Part shown: positions 24,840 through 35,700 of the stretch, piece after piece
Position numbering within the stretch: the stretch's first letter is position 1
Layout: every line of letters starts with the position of its first letter
Source: Ovis canadensis
Taxonomy: Eukaryota > Chordata > Mammalia > Artiodactyla > Bovidae
NCBI RefSeq assembly: GCF_042477335.2
Contig: NC_091251.1
Location: forward strand, 92,519,501 to 92,583,500
DNA: 64,000 bases
Direction: 5' to 3'
The notes under the pieces: model-generated
The model's database searches: none
What the model was told of the DNA's origin: nothing
The model's input: only the letters and a program-made list of their open reading frames with translations
Program-made: the position numbers and the translations under genes

Positions 24840-25018
24840 CCAATCCCACCACCATCCCCCACCCTTCTTTTTATTTTCACTTTTCAGCACTGCCCGCTCT
24901 GATGGTCACACTCTCACAGGACGCAGATCCTTAAAGTTCAGCTCAGAGGGAGGAGCCAGGTCAGCAGTGCCTGATAAGTTCTTCTCTGGACAGATGGCTC
25001 CATAGTGGCTGCTCCATC
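24840..25018 (+). promoter_or_regulatory. ADAM21 proximal upstream/5'UTR block shared with ADAM20
   Basis: Sequence just 5' of the ADAM21 ATG aligns with the region upstream of the ADAM20-like ATG (54589-54790, - strand). Shared blocks include TTTNTATTTTCACTT, CAGATCCNTAAAG, and TCAGAGGGAGGAGCCAG followed by TCAGCAGTGCCTGAT. Conservation of non-coding sequence between two old paralogues suggests promoter or 5'UTR function. Neither a TATA box nor a start site can be fixed from sequence. Confidence 0.65.
24994..25005 (+). promoter_or_regulatory. Minimal uORF before ADAM21
   Basis: ATGGCTCCATAG is a three-codon reading frame ending 13 bases before the ADAM21 ATG. In the aligned ADAM20-like sequence the first codon is GTG, so the uORF is specific to ADAM21. 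It matters only if transcription starts upstream of it. Confidence 0.5.
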
Positions 25019-27172
25019 ATGGTGACTGGTGAGGCGAGAGTGTCCAGGCAGGTTGTTGGACTGCTCTGGCTTGAGGTGTCTCTGTTCTCTTCTGGTCTCT
25101 CCCAGGAAAGGCGCTCTCAAAGCCTCAACTCCCCAGATGTGGTGATTCCCTTGAAGGTTACCAACGGGGGCAGAGGTCCAACTGCTCCAGGTTGGCTCTC
25201 CTACAGCCTGCAGTTTGGGGGTCAGAGACATGTTGTCTGCATAAGAGCTAAGAAGATCTTGATTTCCAAACCCCTCCCAGTGTTCACCTACACGGACCAG
25301 CACGCCCTTCAGCAGGATCAGCCTTTTGTTCCTAATGACTGCTATTATCATGGTTATGTGGAGGGGGTCCCCGAGTCCCTTGTTGCCCTCAGTACTTGTG
25401 CCGGGGGCTTTCAAGGAATGCTGCGGATAAATGACTTTACCTATGAAATCAAGCCCATCAGGCACTCTACTACATTTGAACACCTGGTATATACGATAAA
25501 CACTAAAGAGACACAGTTGTCACCTATGAGATGTGGCTTAAATAAAGCAGCACACCAGCAGCTGGAATTCGAAGAGGCTGAGAAATTAACTCTGAAACAA
25601 AATTCTGCTTATAACCGGTGGGCCCATTTGTGGTTTCTGGAGCTGGTTGTGGTGGTAGATCACAATTTCTTCATTTATTCTCAAAGTAATTTCTCAAAGG
25701 TGCAGGAGAATGTTTTTGTTGTTGTCAACATAGTGGATTCCATTTATCAGCAGTTGGGTACCTATGTGATTTTGATGGGGATTGAGATTTGGAATCATGG
25801 AAATGTTTTCCCACTGATAAGCATAGAACAGGTTCTGGAGGACTTCTCTCAGTGGAAACAAATCAGTCTTTCCCAGCTACAGTGTGATGCTGCACATATT
25901 TTCATTGAAAATTCACTTATAAGTGTCCTCGGTATAGCCTATGTGGCAGGAATATGTCACCCTCCTCTCGACTGTGGAGTTAATAATTTCAAAGGAGACC
26001 CTTGGTCTGTTTTTGCTCTCACTGTAGCTCATGAGTTAGGTCATACTCTGGGTATGCAGCATGATGAAGAATTCTGTGTGTGTGGACAAAGTGCTTGCAT
26101 CATGAATGCTATCAGGTTGCCAGCAGAGAGATTCACGAATTGTAGCTATGCAGAATTTACAAAGACCACTTTAAACCAGGGATCATGTCTGCACAATCTG
26201 CCAATTCCAGGGGCAGTCTTCATGCTGAAGCACTGTGGGAATGGTGTGATTGAAGGAGAAGAGCAGTGTGACTGTGGATCAATAAAGCAGTGTGAACAAG
26301 ATCCCTGTTGTCTGTTGAACTGCACTCTAAGACCTGGGGCTGCTTGTGCTTTTGGGCTTTGTTGCAAAGACTGCAAGTTCATGCCATCAGGGGAGCTCTG
26401 TAGACCTCAGATCAATGAATGTGACCTTCCAGAATGGTGCAATGGGACATCTCATCAGTGCCCAGAAGATGTCCATGTGCAGGACGGGATTCCCTGTAGT
26501 GACAGTGCCTTTTGCTATCAGAAGAGCTGCAACAGCCATGATGGACAGTGCAGGGAGATTTTTGGTGAAGGCGCAAAGAGTGCATCTCCAAGGTGCTATA
26601 AAGAAATCAACTCCCAGGGAAACCGTTTTGGCCACTGTGGTGTAAATGGCACAGCATACCTAAAATGCCCTATTTCAGACAGCTTTTGTGGGAGAGTTCA
26701 TTGTGAGAATGTGGGGAACATCCCCCACCTGGGAGATCACTCAGATTTGCAATACACTCACATCAATGGTGTCACCTGCTGGAGTGTAGACTATCACTTA
26801 GAGATGAGTACACCTGATGTTGGTGAAGTGAAAGATGGCACCATGTGTGGTCCAGGAAAGATCTGCATACACAAGAAGTGTGTCAGCCTCTCTCTTCTGT
26901 CACAGCTCTGCTTGCCTGAGACCTGTAACATGAAGGGGATATGCAACAGCAGACATCACTGCCACTGCAGCTCTGGGTGGTCCCCGCCCTACTGCCTACA
27001 CAGAGGCACTGGAGGTAGCGTTGACAGTGGCCCAGCATCTGCCAGAAGAGTTTTCTTGCCAATAGTTGTCCCTCTTGGTTTGTTTGTTTTGCTTTTACCT
27101 TTAATTGCTGTATTTATGCATCTTCAAAAATGTTTTAGACCCAAGAAGACTAAGACTCACTCTCCCAGTTAA
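25019..27172 (+). CDS. ADAM21: ADAM21, disintegrin and metalloprotease 21
   Basis: An intronless 717-codon gene. Its protein is a type I membrane metalloprotease-disintegrin of the testis-type ADAM20/21 subgroup, thought to act on the surface of sperm or germ cells. Domains by residue: signal peptide 1-28; prodomain with cysteine-switch Cys172; metalloprotease about 198-395 with HELGHTLGMQHD (338-349) and the Met of the following turn at 362, so the zinc site looks competent; disintegrin about 402-490 with loop ECDLPEWCNG (467-476); Cys-rich about 491-625; EGF-like six-Cys module 631-659; membrane helix about 679-702; short basic tail. The start is chosen for A at -3 and G at +4 and the signal peptide that follows. 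No frameshift or stop is present. Residue patterns throughout match human ADAM21 better than ADAM20. A possible AATAAA lies at 27379. Confidence 0.96.
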   Translation: MVTGEARVSRQVVGLLWLEVSLFSSGLSQERRSQSLNSPDVVIPLKVTNGGRGPTAPGWLSYSLQFGGQRHVVCIRAKKILISKPLPVFTYTDQHALQQDQPFVPNDCYYHGYVEGVPESLVALSTCAGGFQGMLRINDFTYEIKPIRHSTTFEHLVYTINTKETQLSPMRCGLNKAAHQQLEFEEAEKLTLKQNSAYNRWAHLWFLELVVVVDHNFFIYSQSNFSKVQENVFVVVNIVDSIYQQLGTYVILMGIEIWNHGNVFPLISIEQVLEDFSQWKQISLSQLQCDAAHIFIENSLISVLGIAYVAGICHPPLDCGVNNFKGDPWSVFALTVAHELGHTLGMQHDEEFCVCGQSACIMNAIRLPAERFTNCSYAEFTKTTLNQGSCLHNLPIPGAVFMLKHCGNGVIEGEEQCDCGSIKQCEQDPCCLLNCTLRPGAACAFGLCCKDCKFMPSGELCRPQINECDLPEWCNGTSHQCPEDVHVQDGIPCSDSAFCYQKSCNSHDGQCREIFGEGAKSASPRCYKEINSQGNRFGHCGVNGTAYLKCPISDSFCGRVHCENVGNIPHLGDHSDLQYTHINGVTCWSVDYHLEMSTPDVGEVKDGTMCGPGKICIHKKCVSLSLLSQLCLPETCNMKGICNSRHHCHCSSGWSPPYCLHRGTGGSVDSGPASARRVFLPIVVPLGLFVLLLPLIAVFMHLQKCFRPKKTKTHSPS

Positions 27173-27378
27173 GAATATGACTGTAACCCAATAGCCTATA
27201 CATTAAGTTTTAGTCTATTGGCAGGAGAAAGATTCCAACATGCCTGTTCGGGAACACATTTCTGACAGTTTGCAGAAAAATGTGGACACCTTGCCTTCTG
27301 TCAGTATCAAAGATATTGCCATCAAGCAAAGGTAATTCCTAATGTTTTCCTATCTACTGTTCATGGTTTTAAGAGGCA

Positions 27379-27384
27379 AATAAA
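27379..27384 (+). terminator. Candidate polyadenylation signal for ADAM21
   Basis: AATAAA about 205 bases after the ADAM21 stop codon, the first canonical signal downstream on this strand. Confidence 0.45.
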
Positions 27385-27493
27385 ATTCATTTCCCTGCAA
27401 GTGAGTTCTCTTTGTGTTTCTTGAGCACAGATATGACTCAGGAAAGGCAGGAGATAGACATCTGGGGACCCAGGGATGAGTCTCGCCTCTTTT

Positions 27494-27822
27494 CATTTCT
27501 TCCCAAAGTAACTTCTCAGAGTTACACAGGGATGTATTTGCTGTTGTCAGCCTAGTGGATTCCATTTATCAGCAGTTGTGATTTTGATTGGGACTGAGAT
27601 TTAGAATCATGGAAATGTTTTCCCATTGAAATGCACAGAACAAGAAAAGACTGCAATGCAATTCATGCCATCAGTGAAACTTTGTAGATATAAGGTCAGT
27701 AAGAGTGATCTTCCAGAGTGCTGCAATGGGACATCTCATCGGTGCCAGAAGATGTACATGTGCAGGACAGGTTTTCCCTGTAGTGACAGTGTCTACTGTT
27801 ACAAAAAGTGAAATAATAAAGT
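27494..27822 (+). pseudogene. ADAM21-derived pseudogene fragment with internal deletion
   Basis: This segment aligns to ADAM21 in two blocks. 27494 to about 27642 matches the metalloprotease-domain coding sequence near 25670-25832 ('GTGGATTCCATTTATCAGCA', 'GGAATCATGGAAATGTTTTC'). About 27643-27812 matches the disintegrin-domain sequence near 26364-26530 ('TGCAATGGGACATCTCATC'). About 530 bp of gene sequence between the blocks is missing, and small indels and stops are present. It lies 320 bp downstream of the ADAM21 stop in the same orientation, which suggests a decayed tandem duplicate rather than a retrocopy. The human locus also carries an ADAM21 pseudogene; orthology cannot be judged here. 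Confidence 0.85.
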
Positions 27823-28990
27823 TGCAAAATTACTTAATTTCTAACACTGTGATCCAAAACCTGAAAAGAAGGGTAACAATAATGCTTTCCCATCCAACCT
27901 CTAGGGGTTATTAGGTAAACTAAAGAGAGAAAGGAATGGTTTCTTATTAAAGTATAAACATTGTTTTTAACAAAAATTCCTGACACTGTTCCTTCTGCTT
28001 TCTAGCCAAGCTTATCTGCTCTAACACTTTGCCTTAATTTGGCAGTTTGCATATCCTCTTTGAGGAATTTCTTTGAATACCGGAATACAATCTTCATGAG
28101 GGCAGAGTTGTTTTAACTGTTTTCTGCTTACTGTTGTGTCCCAATAGCTAGAACAGTGCCAGATAAACAATAAATGTTTAAATGGACTATTACTTGCATA
28201 AAATTAATTAGGAAATGAAAAAAAATAATTTGGTCCTGTTTTAAAAACTACTGTAGCTCTTCTTCACAATTGAACTTTGAATATTTAAAATGTGTATTTA
28301 TAATGCTCTTTTTGTACTTGTCCTTCGCTATCTTTTAGTCCCCAGTTTATGATCTCCTCAGTCTATTCTCAGTATAGCTAGAAGTCTTGTCTCTTGAAAA
28401 CACATTTCTATACCAGATACTCTCTGTATATGGTGCAGACAACTTCTAAATGCCTCTTTTTGTCAACTGAATTAAACTTTGTGATATGATTTTCCACTAT
28501 CCTTTGCACATTTTGTATCCTCCAGCTATTTTCTGTTTTAAAAATACTTAGCTGTGTCATACCTCTGCACATCTGTACATCCATTGCCATTCCCCAAATT
28601 CTAACACCCTCTCCAACCCCCTTGCCTTGGAAAACTCCCATTTTCCTCTCAACAGAGGTTAAACAAAACATCTTTGGAAAAGCATTTCCTTGTGAAATGC
28701 TTGTTCTACTTGTGTGCTTCTGTCACTTTGTGCTCATTGCTTGGAGGCATTCTAGGAACAGATGAGGAATAGACGGTAACAATGGATCACCCAGAAACAG
28801 AAAGAAGAAACCGATGTTTAGTAGAGTCACAGAAACAGGGAAGCAAGAACCAAGGAGATAAGCTAATTAAATTAGTTTTAGAACATAAATCAGAGATTTA
28901 CTCACACATTTTCAGTATACATAATCATATGGAGACAAAAGGCAGCTGCTCCAATTTATTGTTTCTCTTTTGAAATTATTTTGTGTATGT
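27823..28990. other. Non-coding stretch, nothing recognised
   Basis: Only short chance ORFs. No ADAM similarity is seen beyond the pseudogene fragment. Confidence 0.45.
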
Positions 28991-29190
28991 TGTTGTTTTT
29001 CAGTTGCTAGGTCATATCCAACTCTTGCAACCCCAAGGAGCCCATTAAGCTCCTCTGTCCATGGGGTTTTCCAGGCGAAAATACTGGAGTGGGTTGACAT
29101 TTCCTTCTCCAGGGGATCTTCCCAACCAGTGATGGAACACACATCTCCTACACTGGCAAGTGAATTCTTTACCATTGAACCACAAGGTAA
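28991..29190 (-). mobile_element. Bov-tA type SINE, diverged
   Basis: Antisense ruminant SINE body ('tccaggcgaaaatactggagtgggt') running to a degraded tRNA-like head ending near 'gaaccacaaggtaagctcc'. Confidence 0.75.
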
Positions 29191-30095
29191 GCTCCTGTTT
29201 TTGTATAAAAATATTAAACTTGGTTACAGTCAAATTTATCAATCTAATATTATTTACACACTGGGTTTTACATTTTTCACTTGCGGTAACTTTGGGATAA
29301 TCCTTTTTATTTTCTGGGATTATGCTGACATCAGTTTTCATGCTCAAATTTGGACTTTATTTTGCTATAAGAAATGAAATCTTCAATTATTTACTAAGAA
29401 AAAAACCCCCTCAAATTGTCAGAGAGCAAAGAGAATCATCAAGAAGTAAAATTCCTTAAATATATTAAAAAATTAAACAGATATCCATTGTAGCAATGGA
29501 CATGCAAAATATAATTTGCATAATTGAGAGTGTCTTTCTATAGATCAGAATCAAAAAGTAGAAACAATGAAAAAAAACAGAATGCTCAATTATTTTTCCT
29601 TTAAACTCCTTTATGACTTAGCATGGCTAGATTAAGGAATTAGAAAACAAAACATATCCTTACCTAGGAGTGCCACCAGGGTTAGCAGAATTGCAATGTG
29701 TTTCATTCCTTTTCTTTTATGGAAATACAGGAGAATGCAGAAAATTAATATTTCTAAAACCTAAAAAGGGAAAAGATAGGAAGAGTAAAGTGTAAATTAT
29801 TCTACACAAAGTCTTCAGAATGCCACACTTCTCTTTTTTGATTTTGCAACGATTACCGTATGAGGGTTGAGGGTGACTAGAGTTCCCAAGAACAATTCTA
29901 AATATATGAGAACAACATAAGGAGCCTCAGCCATCCAGACTCAGAGTTCTAACGTCACCTGCAGGGTAATGACACCTAGCTCTAGATCTCCAGTTCTCCC
30001 TGCAGCTCCACTCTCACTTAACCAGTTGTCTAACAGACATTCCCACATGCATGTTCAAAAGCCATATCATATGAATATGGGCAACACTTAACTCT
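29191..30095. other. Non-coding stretch, nothing recognised
   Basis: AT-rich with no gene-like ORF or identifiable repeat. Confidence 0.45.
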
Positions 30096-30217
30096 TTTTG
30101 AGGGGGAGGGGCTGTACCATGTGGCATGTGGGATCTTGGTTCCCTGACCAGGGATGGAACCTGTGTACCCTTCACCTGAAGTGTGGAGTCTTAACCACTG
30201 GACTACCAGAGAAGTCC
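30096..30217 (-). mobile_element. CHR-type SINE fragment
   Basis: Contains 'ggatcttggttccctgaccagggatggaacc' and ends in 'ccactggactaccagagaagtccc', the antisense head of the cetartiodactyl CHR SINE family, also derived from tRNA-Glu. Confidence 0.75.
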
Positions 30218-31899
30218 CAATACTTAACTCTTTTTCCTCCCCCTCTCCATCAGCAAGGTATAATTGTTAAGGCTCTTTCCCAATGGTACAACAACAATGA
30301 CAAAAAAAAGAAATGAAATAGAAACCCAACCATATTTTTTTTCTCAAATGGCTATCCAGTTGTTCCAATGTTTTACTAACAAATTAAGATTCTGTATGAT
30401 ATTTTAATTTGTTAGAGTCGTATTATTTTCCTTGCAAAATTTTTTCAAGAAGTTGTAATGTTTGCAATATTTCTAATTTTAGGAAAAGCTGCATTGTTAT
30501 TTTATGTTGGCTGAGTTAATTAGGGCTGAATCTGTCAATTATATCAAGATCAGTGGTTAAAATTAACCTCCTCATAATGAACACAGAGTCATAATTGGAG
30601 TTCCCTAAAATGTATGCACTGAGATCAGGGTTTAGGTGGAGTTAATTTACATGGGAGGCACAAAATTGAGTATATTATGGGCAAATTTCCACTGTGGGCT
30701 ACTGGAGCCATTCCCTGTAAACTCTTTAAGTCATGTGAAACACACCCTAGAATATCCCTCCATGTTGTAGGAGAAAGCTGTCAGAAAAAGAAGTGAGATA
30801 CAGCATTTGAAGTAGGAAACTGCCCAGGATGGAAAATTGTCACAGCAGGAAACTGCCTCCTGCACAGTGAACTTAGGTGGAACGGGGAGGCGCAGGGTGG
30901 GCCATCAGCTACTGCACCCAGGTTCCCTAGAAAATAGATGCTGAGCCAAGGATTACCTGCATTTGACCTTTTGTGGTATGATGACAATTTATACAGACTA
31001 GTGGCTTCTGACTTTACAGCAGTGTATTTGGCCCATCCACGGAGCAGGCTAGAAGCAAAAAGGAGTTAATACATCTGGAAGCAACTCTTAATCAATGAGA
31101 AAGATTTTGCGAATAAATCGCACAGTTTCCCGAGTCCTCATGGAACAATTCTGAGGTGTCTGACAGTGTCTCTCAGAGAGTCCACAGTAGAACTGTGTCC
31201 TAGTTGCTCACGTGGTCACTCACTAATGTATGCTTGATTTACTTTTATCCCTTCCCTGTCTCAGTTGTAAAGTTGGGCATGGTATGAAAGTCCCAAGACC
31301 TCTAAATGTTTACAGAGAATCAGCCTACAGACTGTGCTGAAAATAATACCCAAGATTTGTCACACATCTGCAAAATTATAAAGATTTAGATCTCTGGTAT
31401 GTTTCCTATGTAAAAATTAAAGGTCCTCTTAGGAGAGAAGTGTTACCTTAAGATTTGGGATGAGAACATTTGAGGGGGTGCTTTTGAAAACTTGAATTGG
31501 GAGATTTTCTTGAACACTCTGGGCCAGCAGAACTCATTCCTTAACGCTTGCTATAAGAGAGCAGCCTCTCATTACCTGGAGACCAGGCTTCACCAAAGAT
31601 TATGCTTCACTCCTGAAGATCTGTCCTTAATTTTCCCTCATAGCATCTAGACCAATAACTAGCATCAGTCCTCAAAATGGTCCAAGCGGGGCTGTACAGT
31701 TCTTGGTATGAGAGGAACTGGATCATTGCTCAAAAGAACTATGGGAAGTGGCTAATATATGACCTTAGGAGTCAGGTAGAGTGTCTGAAGAACTATGGAT
31801 GGAGGTTCATAACATTGTACAAGAGGAATTGATCAAAACTATTCCCAAGAAAAAGAAATGCAAAAGGGCAAAATGGTTATCTAAGAAGGCTTTGATGGA
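30218..31899. other. Non-coding stretch, nothing recognised
   Basis: No domain-bearing ORF and no repeat family I can name. Confidence 0.4.
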
Positions 31900-32752
31900 G
31901 CAAGATGGAGCTCGATCAAATCAATGGAGCAAGATGGTGGAGTAGAAGGACGTGTGCTCATCTTCTCCTGGGAGAACTTCAAAATTGCAACTTGCTGATG
32001 AGCAACCATTGACAGGAGAATGTTGGATCCCACCAAAAAAAGATGCCCACATCCAAGGGCAAAGGAGAAGCCCCAGCAAGATGGTAGGAGGGGCAAAATT
32101 ATGTCTAGAATCAAACCCCATACTCACCAGAGATGCTTGGAGGGCTGAAACAAAATCTTGTGCACACTACACCCAGAGATGCCACAGAGACTGAGCCAGA
32201 CCAACCTTGGGGTGTTTGAGTATCTCCTGTGGAGGCACAGGTCAGCAGTGGCCTGCCGCAGGGGCAGTGGCTCTTGCTGCAGCAGACCTAGGTCACACAG
32301 CATGTGGCATAAGCCCTCTTGGAGGAAGTCACAATTAACCCCACCATAGAGCTACCAAGCAGACAACTCACAAACTGCAGAACAATTATACCAAATAAAT
32401 TCTCACACTATTAAGAAAGTTCTAGGAACCACAACAGATTTCCCAACCTGGGAGTCTGGCAAAGGGACTGAGAATCCCCAGGGAATGTGACTTTGGAGGC
32501 CAGTAGGATTTGATTACAGAACTTACACAGGACTGGGGAAACAGACTCTCGGAGGGCACAAACAAAACCTTTTGTGCACCAGGACCCAGGAGAAAAGAGC
32601 AGTGACCCTACAAGAGACTGACCCAGACTTGCCTGTGATTCTCCAGGAGACTCTAGTGAAGGCATGGGTCAACAGTGGCCTGCTGCAGCATCAGGGACAC
32701 TGAATACAACAATGCATGCAGAAGACCTTCTGAAGGAGGTTGCCATTATCTT
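31900..32752 (+). mobile_element. L1 5'UTR fragment
   Basis: Starts near 'gatggtggagtagaaggacgtg' and continues with the 'agatgcccacatccaagggcaaaggagaagcccc' type sequence typical of the ruminant L1 5'UTR. Two partly similar halves are present ('caacctgggagtctggcaa', 'ggcctgc.gcagg' motifs). No ORF1/ORF2 body follows. The segment stops at the 3' end of an antisense BovB. Confidence 0.7.
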
Positions 32753-32755
32753 CAT

Positions 32756-35700
32756 TCAGTTCAGTTCAGTCGCCGAGTTGTGTCCAACTCTTTGCAACCC
32801 CATGGACTGCAGCACACCAGGCTTCCCTGTCCATCACCAACTCCCAGAGCTCACTCAAATTCATGTCCATCAAGTCAGCGATGCCATCCAACCATCTATC
32901 TAACCCTCTGTCATCCCCTTCTCCTCCTGCCTTCAATCTCTCCTATCATTGGGGTCTTTTCCAATAAGTCAGTTCTTTACATCAGGTGGCCAAAGTATTG
33001 GAGTTTCAGCCTCAGCATCAGTCCTTCCAACGAATATTCAGGACTGATTTCCTTTAGAATTGACTGGTTGAATCTTCTTGCTGTCGAAGGGACTATCAAG
33101 AGTCTTTTCCAACACCACAGTTCAAAAGCATCAATTCTTTGGCCCTCAGCTTTCTTTATAGTCCAACCCTCACATCCATACATGACTACTGAAAAAACCA
33201 TAGCTTTGACTAGATGTACCTTTGTCAGCAAAGTAATGTCTTTGTTTTTTATTTTTAATTTTTTTAATTTTTATTTTTACTTTATTTTACTTTACAATAC
33301 TGTATTGGTTTTGCCATACATTGACATGAATCCACCACGGGTGTACATGCGATCCCAAACATGAACCCCCCTCCCACCTCCCTCCCTAAACATCCCTCTG
33401 GGTCATCCCCGTGCACCAGCCCCAAGCATGCTGTATCCTACATCGGACATAGACTGGTGATTCGATTCTTACATGATAGTATACATGTTTCAATGCCATT
33501 CTCCCAAATCATCCCACCCTCTCCCTCTCCCTCTGTGTCCAAAAGTCTGCTATACACATCTGTGTCTTTTTTGCTGTCTTGCATACAGGGTCATCATTGC
33601 CATCTTCCTAAATTCCATATATATGTGTTAGTATACTGTATTGGTGTTTTTCTTTCTGGCTTACTTCACTCTGTATAATCGGCTCCAGTTTCATCCATCT
33701 CATCAGAACTGATTCAAATGTATTCTTTTTAATGGCTGAGTAATACTCCATTGTGTATATGTACCACAGCTTTCTTATCCATTCATCTGCTGATGGACAT
33801 CTAGGTTGTTTCCATGTCCTGGCTATTATAAACAGTGCTGCAATGAACATTGGGGTACATGTGTCTCTTTCAATTCTGGTTTCCTCAGTGTGTATGCCCA
33901 GCAGTGGGATTGCTGGGTCGTATGGCAGTTCTATTTGCAATTTTTAAAGGAATCTCCACACTGTTTTCCATAGTGGTTGTACTAGTTTGCATTGCCACCA
34001 ACAGTGTAGGAGGGTTCCCTTTTCTCCACACCCTCTCCAGCATTTATTGTTTGTAGATTTTTGGATCGCAGACATTCTGACTGGTGTGAAGTGGTACCTC
34101 ATTGTGGTTTTGATTTGCATTTCTCTAATAATGAGTGATGTTGAGCATCTTTTCATGTGTTTGACCTGACAAAGATACTACAAAAAAAGAAAACTATAGG
34201 CTGATATCACTGATGAACATAGATGCAAAAATCCTCAATAAAATTCTAGCAATCAGAATCCAACAACACATTAAAAAGATCATACACTATGACCAAGTGG
34301 GCTTTATCCCAGGGATGCAAGGATTCTTCAATATCTGCAAATCAATCAATGTAATTCACCACATTAACAAATTGAAAAATAAAAGCCATATGATTATATC
34401 AATAGATGAAGAGAAGGCCTTTGACAAAATTCAACGTCCATGTATGATAAAAAAAAAACCTCCAGGAAGCAGGAATAGAAGGAACATACCTCAACATAAT
34501 AAAAGCTATATATGACAAACCCACAGCAAACATTATCCCCAATGGTGAAAAATTGAAAGCATTTCTCCTAAAGTCAGGAACAAGACAAGGGTGCCCACTC
34601 TCACTGCTACTATTCAACATAGTTCTGGAAGTTTTGGCCACAGCAATCAGAGCAGAAAAAGAAATAAAAGGAATCCAAATGGGAAAAGAAGAAGTAAAAC
34701 TCTCACTGTTTGCAGATGACATGATCCTCTACATAGAAAACCCTAAAGACTCCACCAGAAAATTACTAGAGCTAATCAATGAATATAATAAAGTTGCATG
34801 ATATAAAATCAACACACAGAAATCCCTTGCATTCCTATAACTAATAATGAGAAAGTAGAAAAAGAAATTAAGGAAACAATTCCATTCACCATTGCAACGA
34901 AAAGAATAAAATACTTAGGAATATATCTACCTAAAGAAACTAAAGCCCTATATATAGAAAACTATAAAACGCTGATGAAAGAAATCAAAGAGGACACTAA
35001 TAGACGGAGAAATATACCATGTTCATGGATTGGAAGAATCAATATAGTGAAAATGAGTATACTACCCAAAGCAATTTACAAATTCAATGCATTCCCTATC
35101 AAGCTACCAGAGATATTTTTCACAGAACTAGAACAAATAATTTCAAGATTTGTATAGAAATACAAAAAACCTCGAATAGCCAAAGCAATCTTGAGAAAGA
35201 AGAATGCAACTGGAGGAATCAACTTGCCTGACTTCAGGCTCTACTACAAAGCCACAGTCATCAAGAGAGTATGGTACTGGCACAAAGACAGAAATATAGA
35301 TCAATGGAACAAAATAGAAAGCCCTGAGATAAATCCACACACATATGGACACCTTATCTTTGACAAAGGAGGCAAGAATATACAATGGAGTAAAGACAAT
35401 CTCTTTAACAAGTGGTGCTGGGAAAACTGGTCAACCACTTGTAAAAGAATGAAACTAGATCACTTTCTAACACCGCACATGAAAATAAACTCAAAGTGGA
35501 TTAAAGATCTAAATGTAAGACCAGAAACTATAAAACTCCTAGAGGAGAACATAGGCAAAACACTCTCCGACATAAATCACAGCAGGATCCTCTATAATCC
35601 ACCTCCCAGAATTCTGGAAATGAAAGCAAAAATAAACAAATGGGATCTAATTAAAATTAAAAGCTTCTGCACAACGAAGGAAAATATAAGCAAGGTGAAA

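Noticed and set aside
24938-25483. 181-codon ORF antisense to ADAM21
   Set aside because: It overlaps the well-supported ADAM21 coding region on the other strand and shows no family resemblance. The equivalent antisense ORF exists over ADAM20 (54253-54666), which is expected of paralogous shadows.
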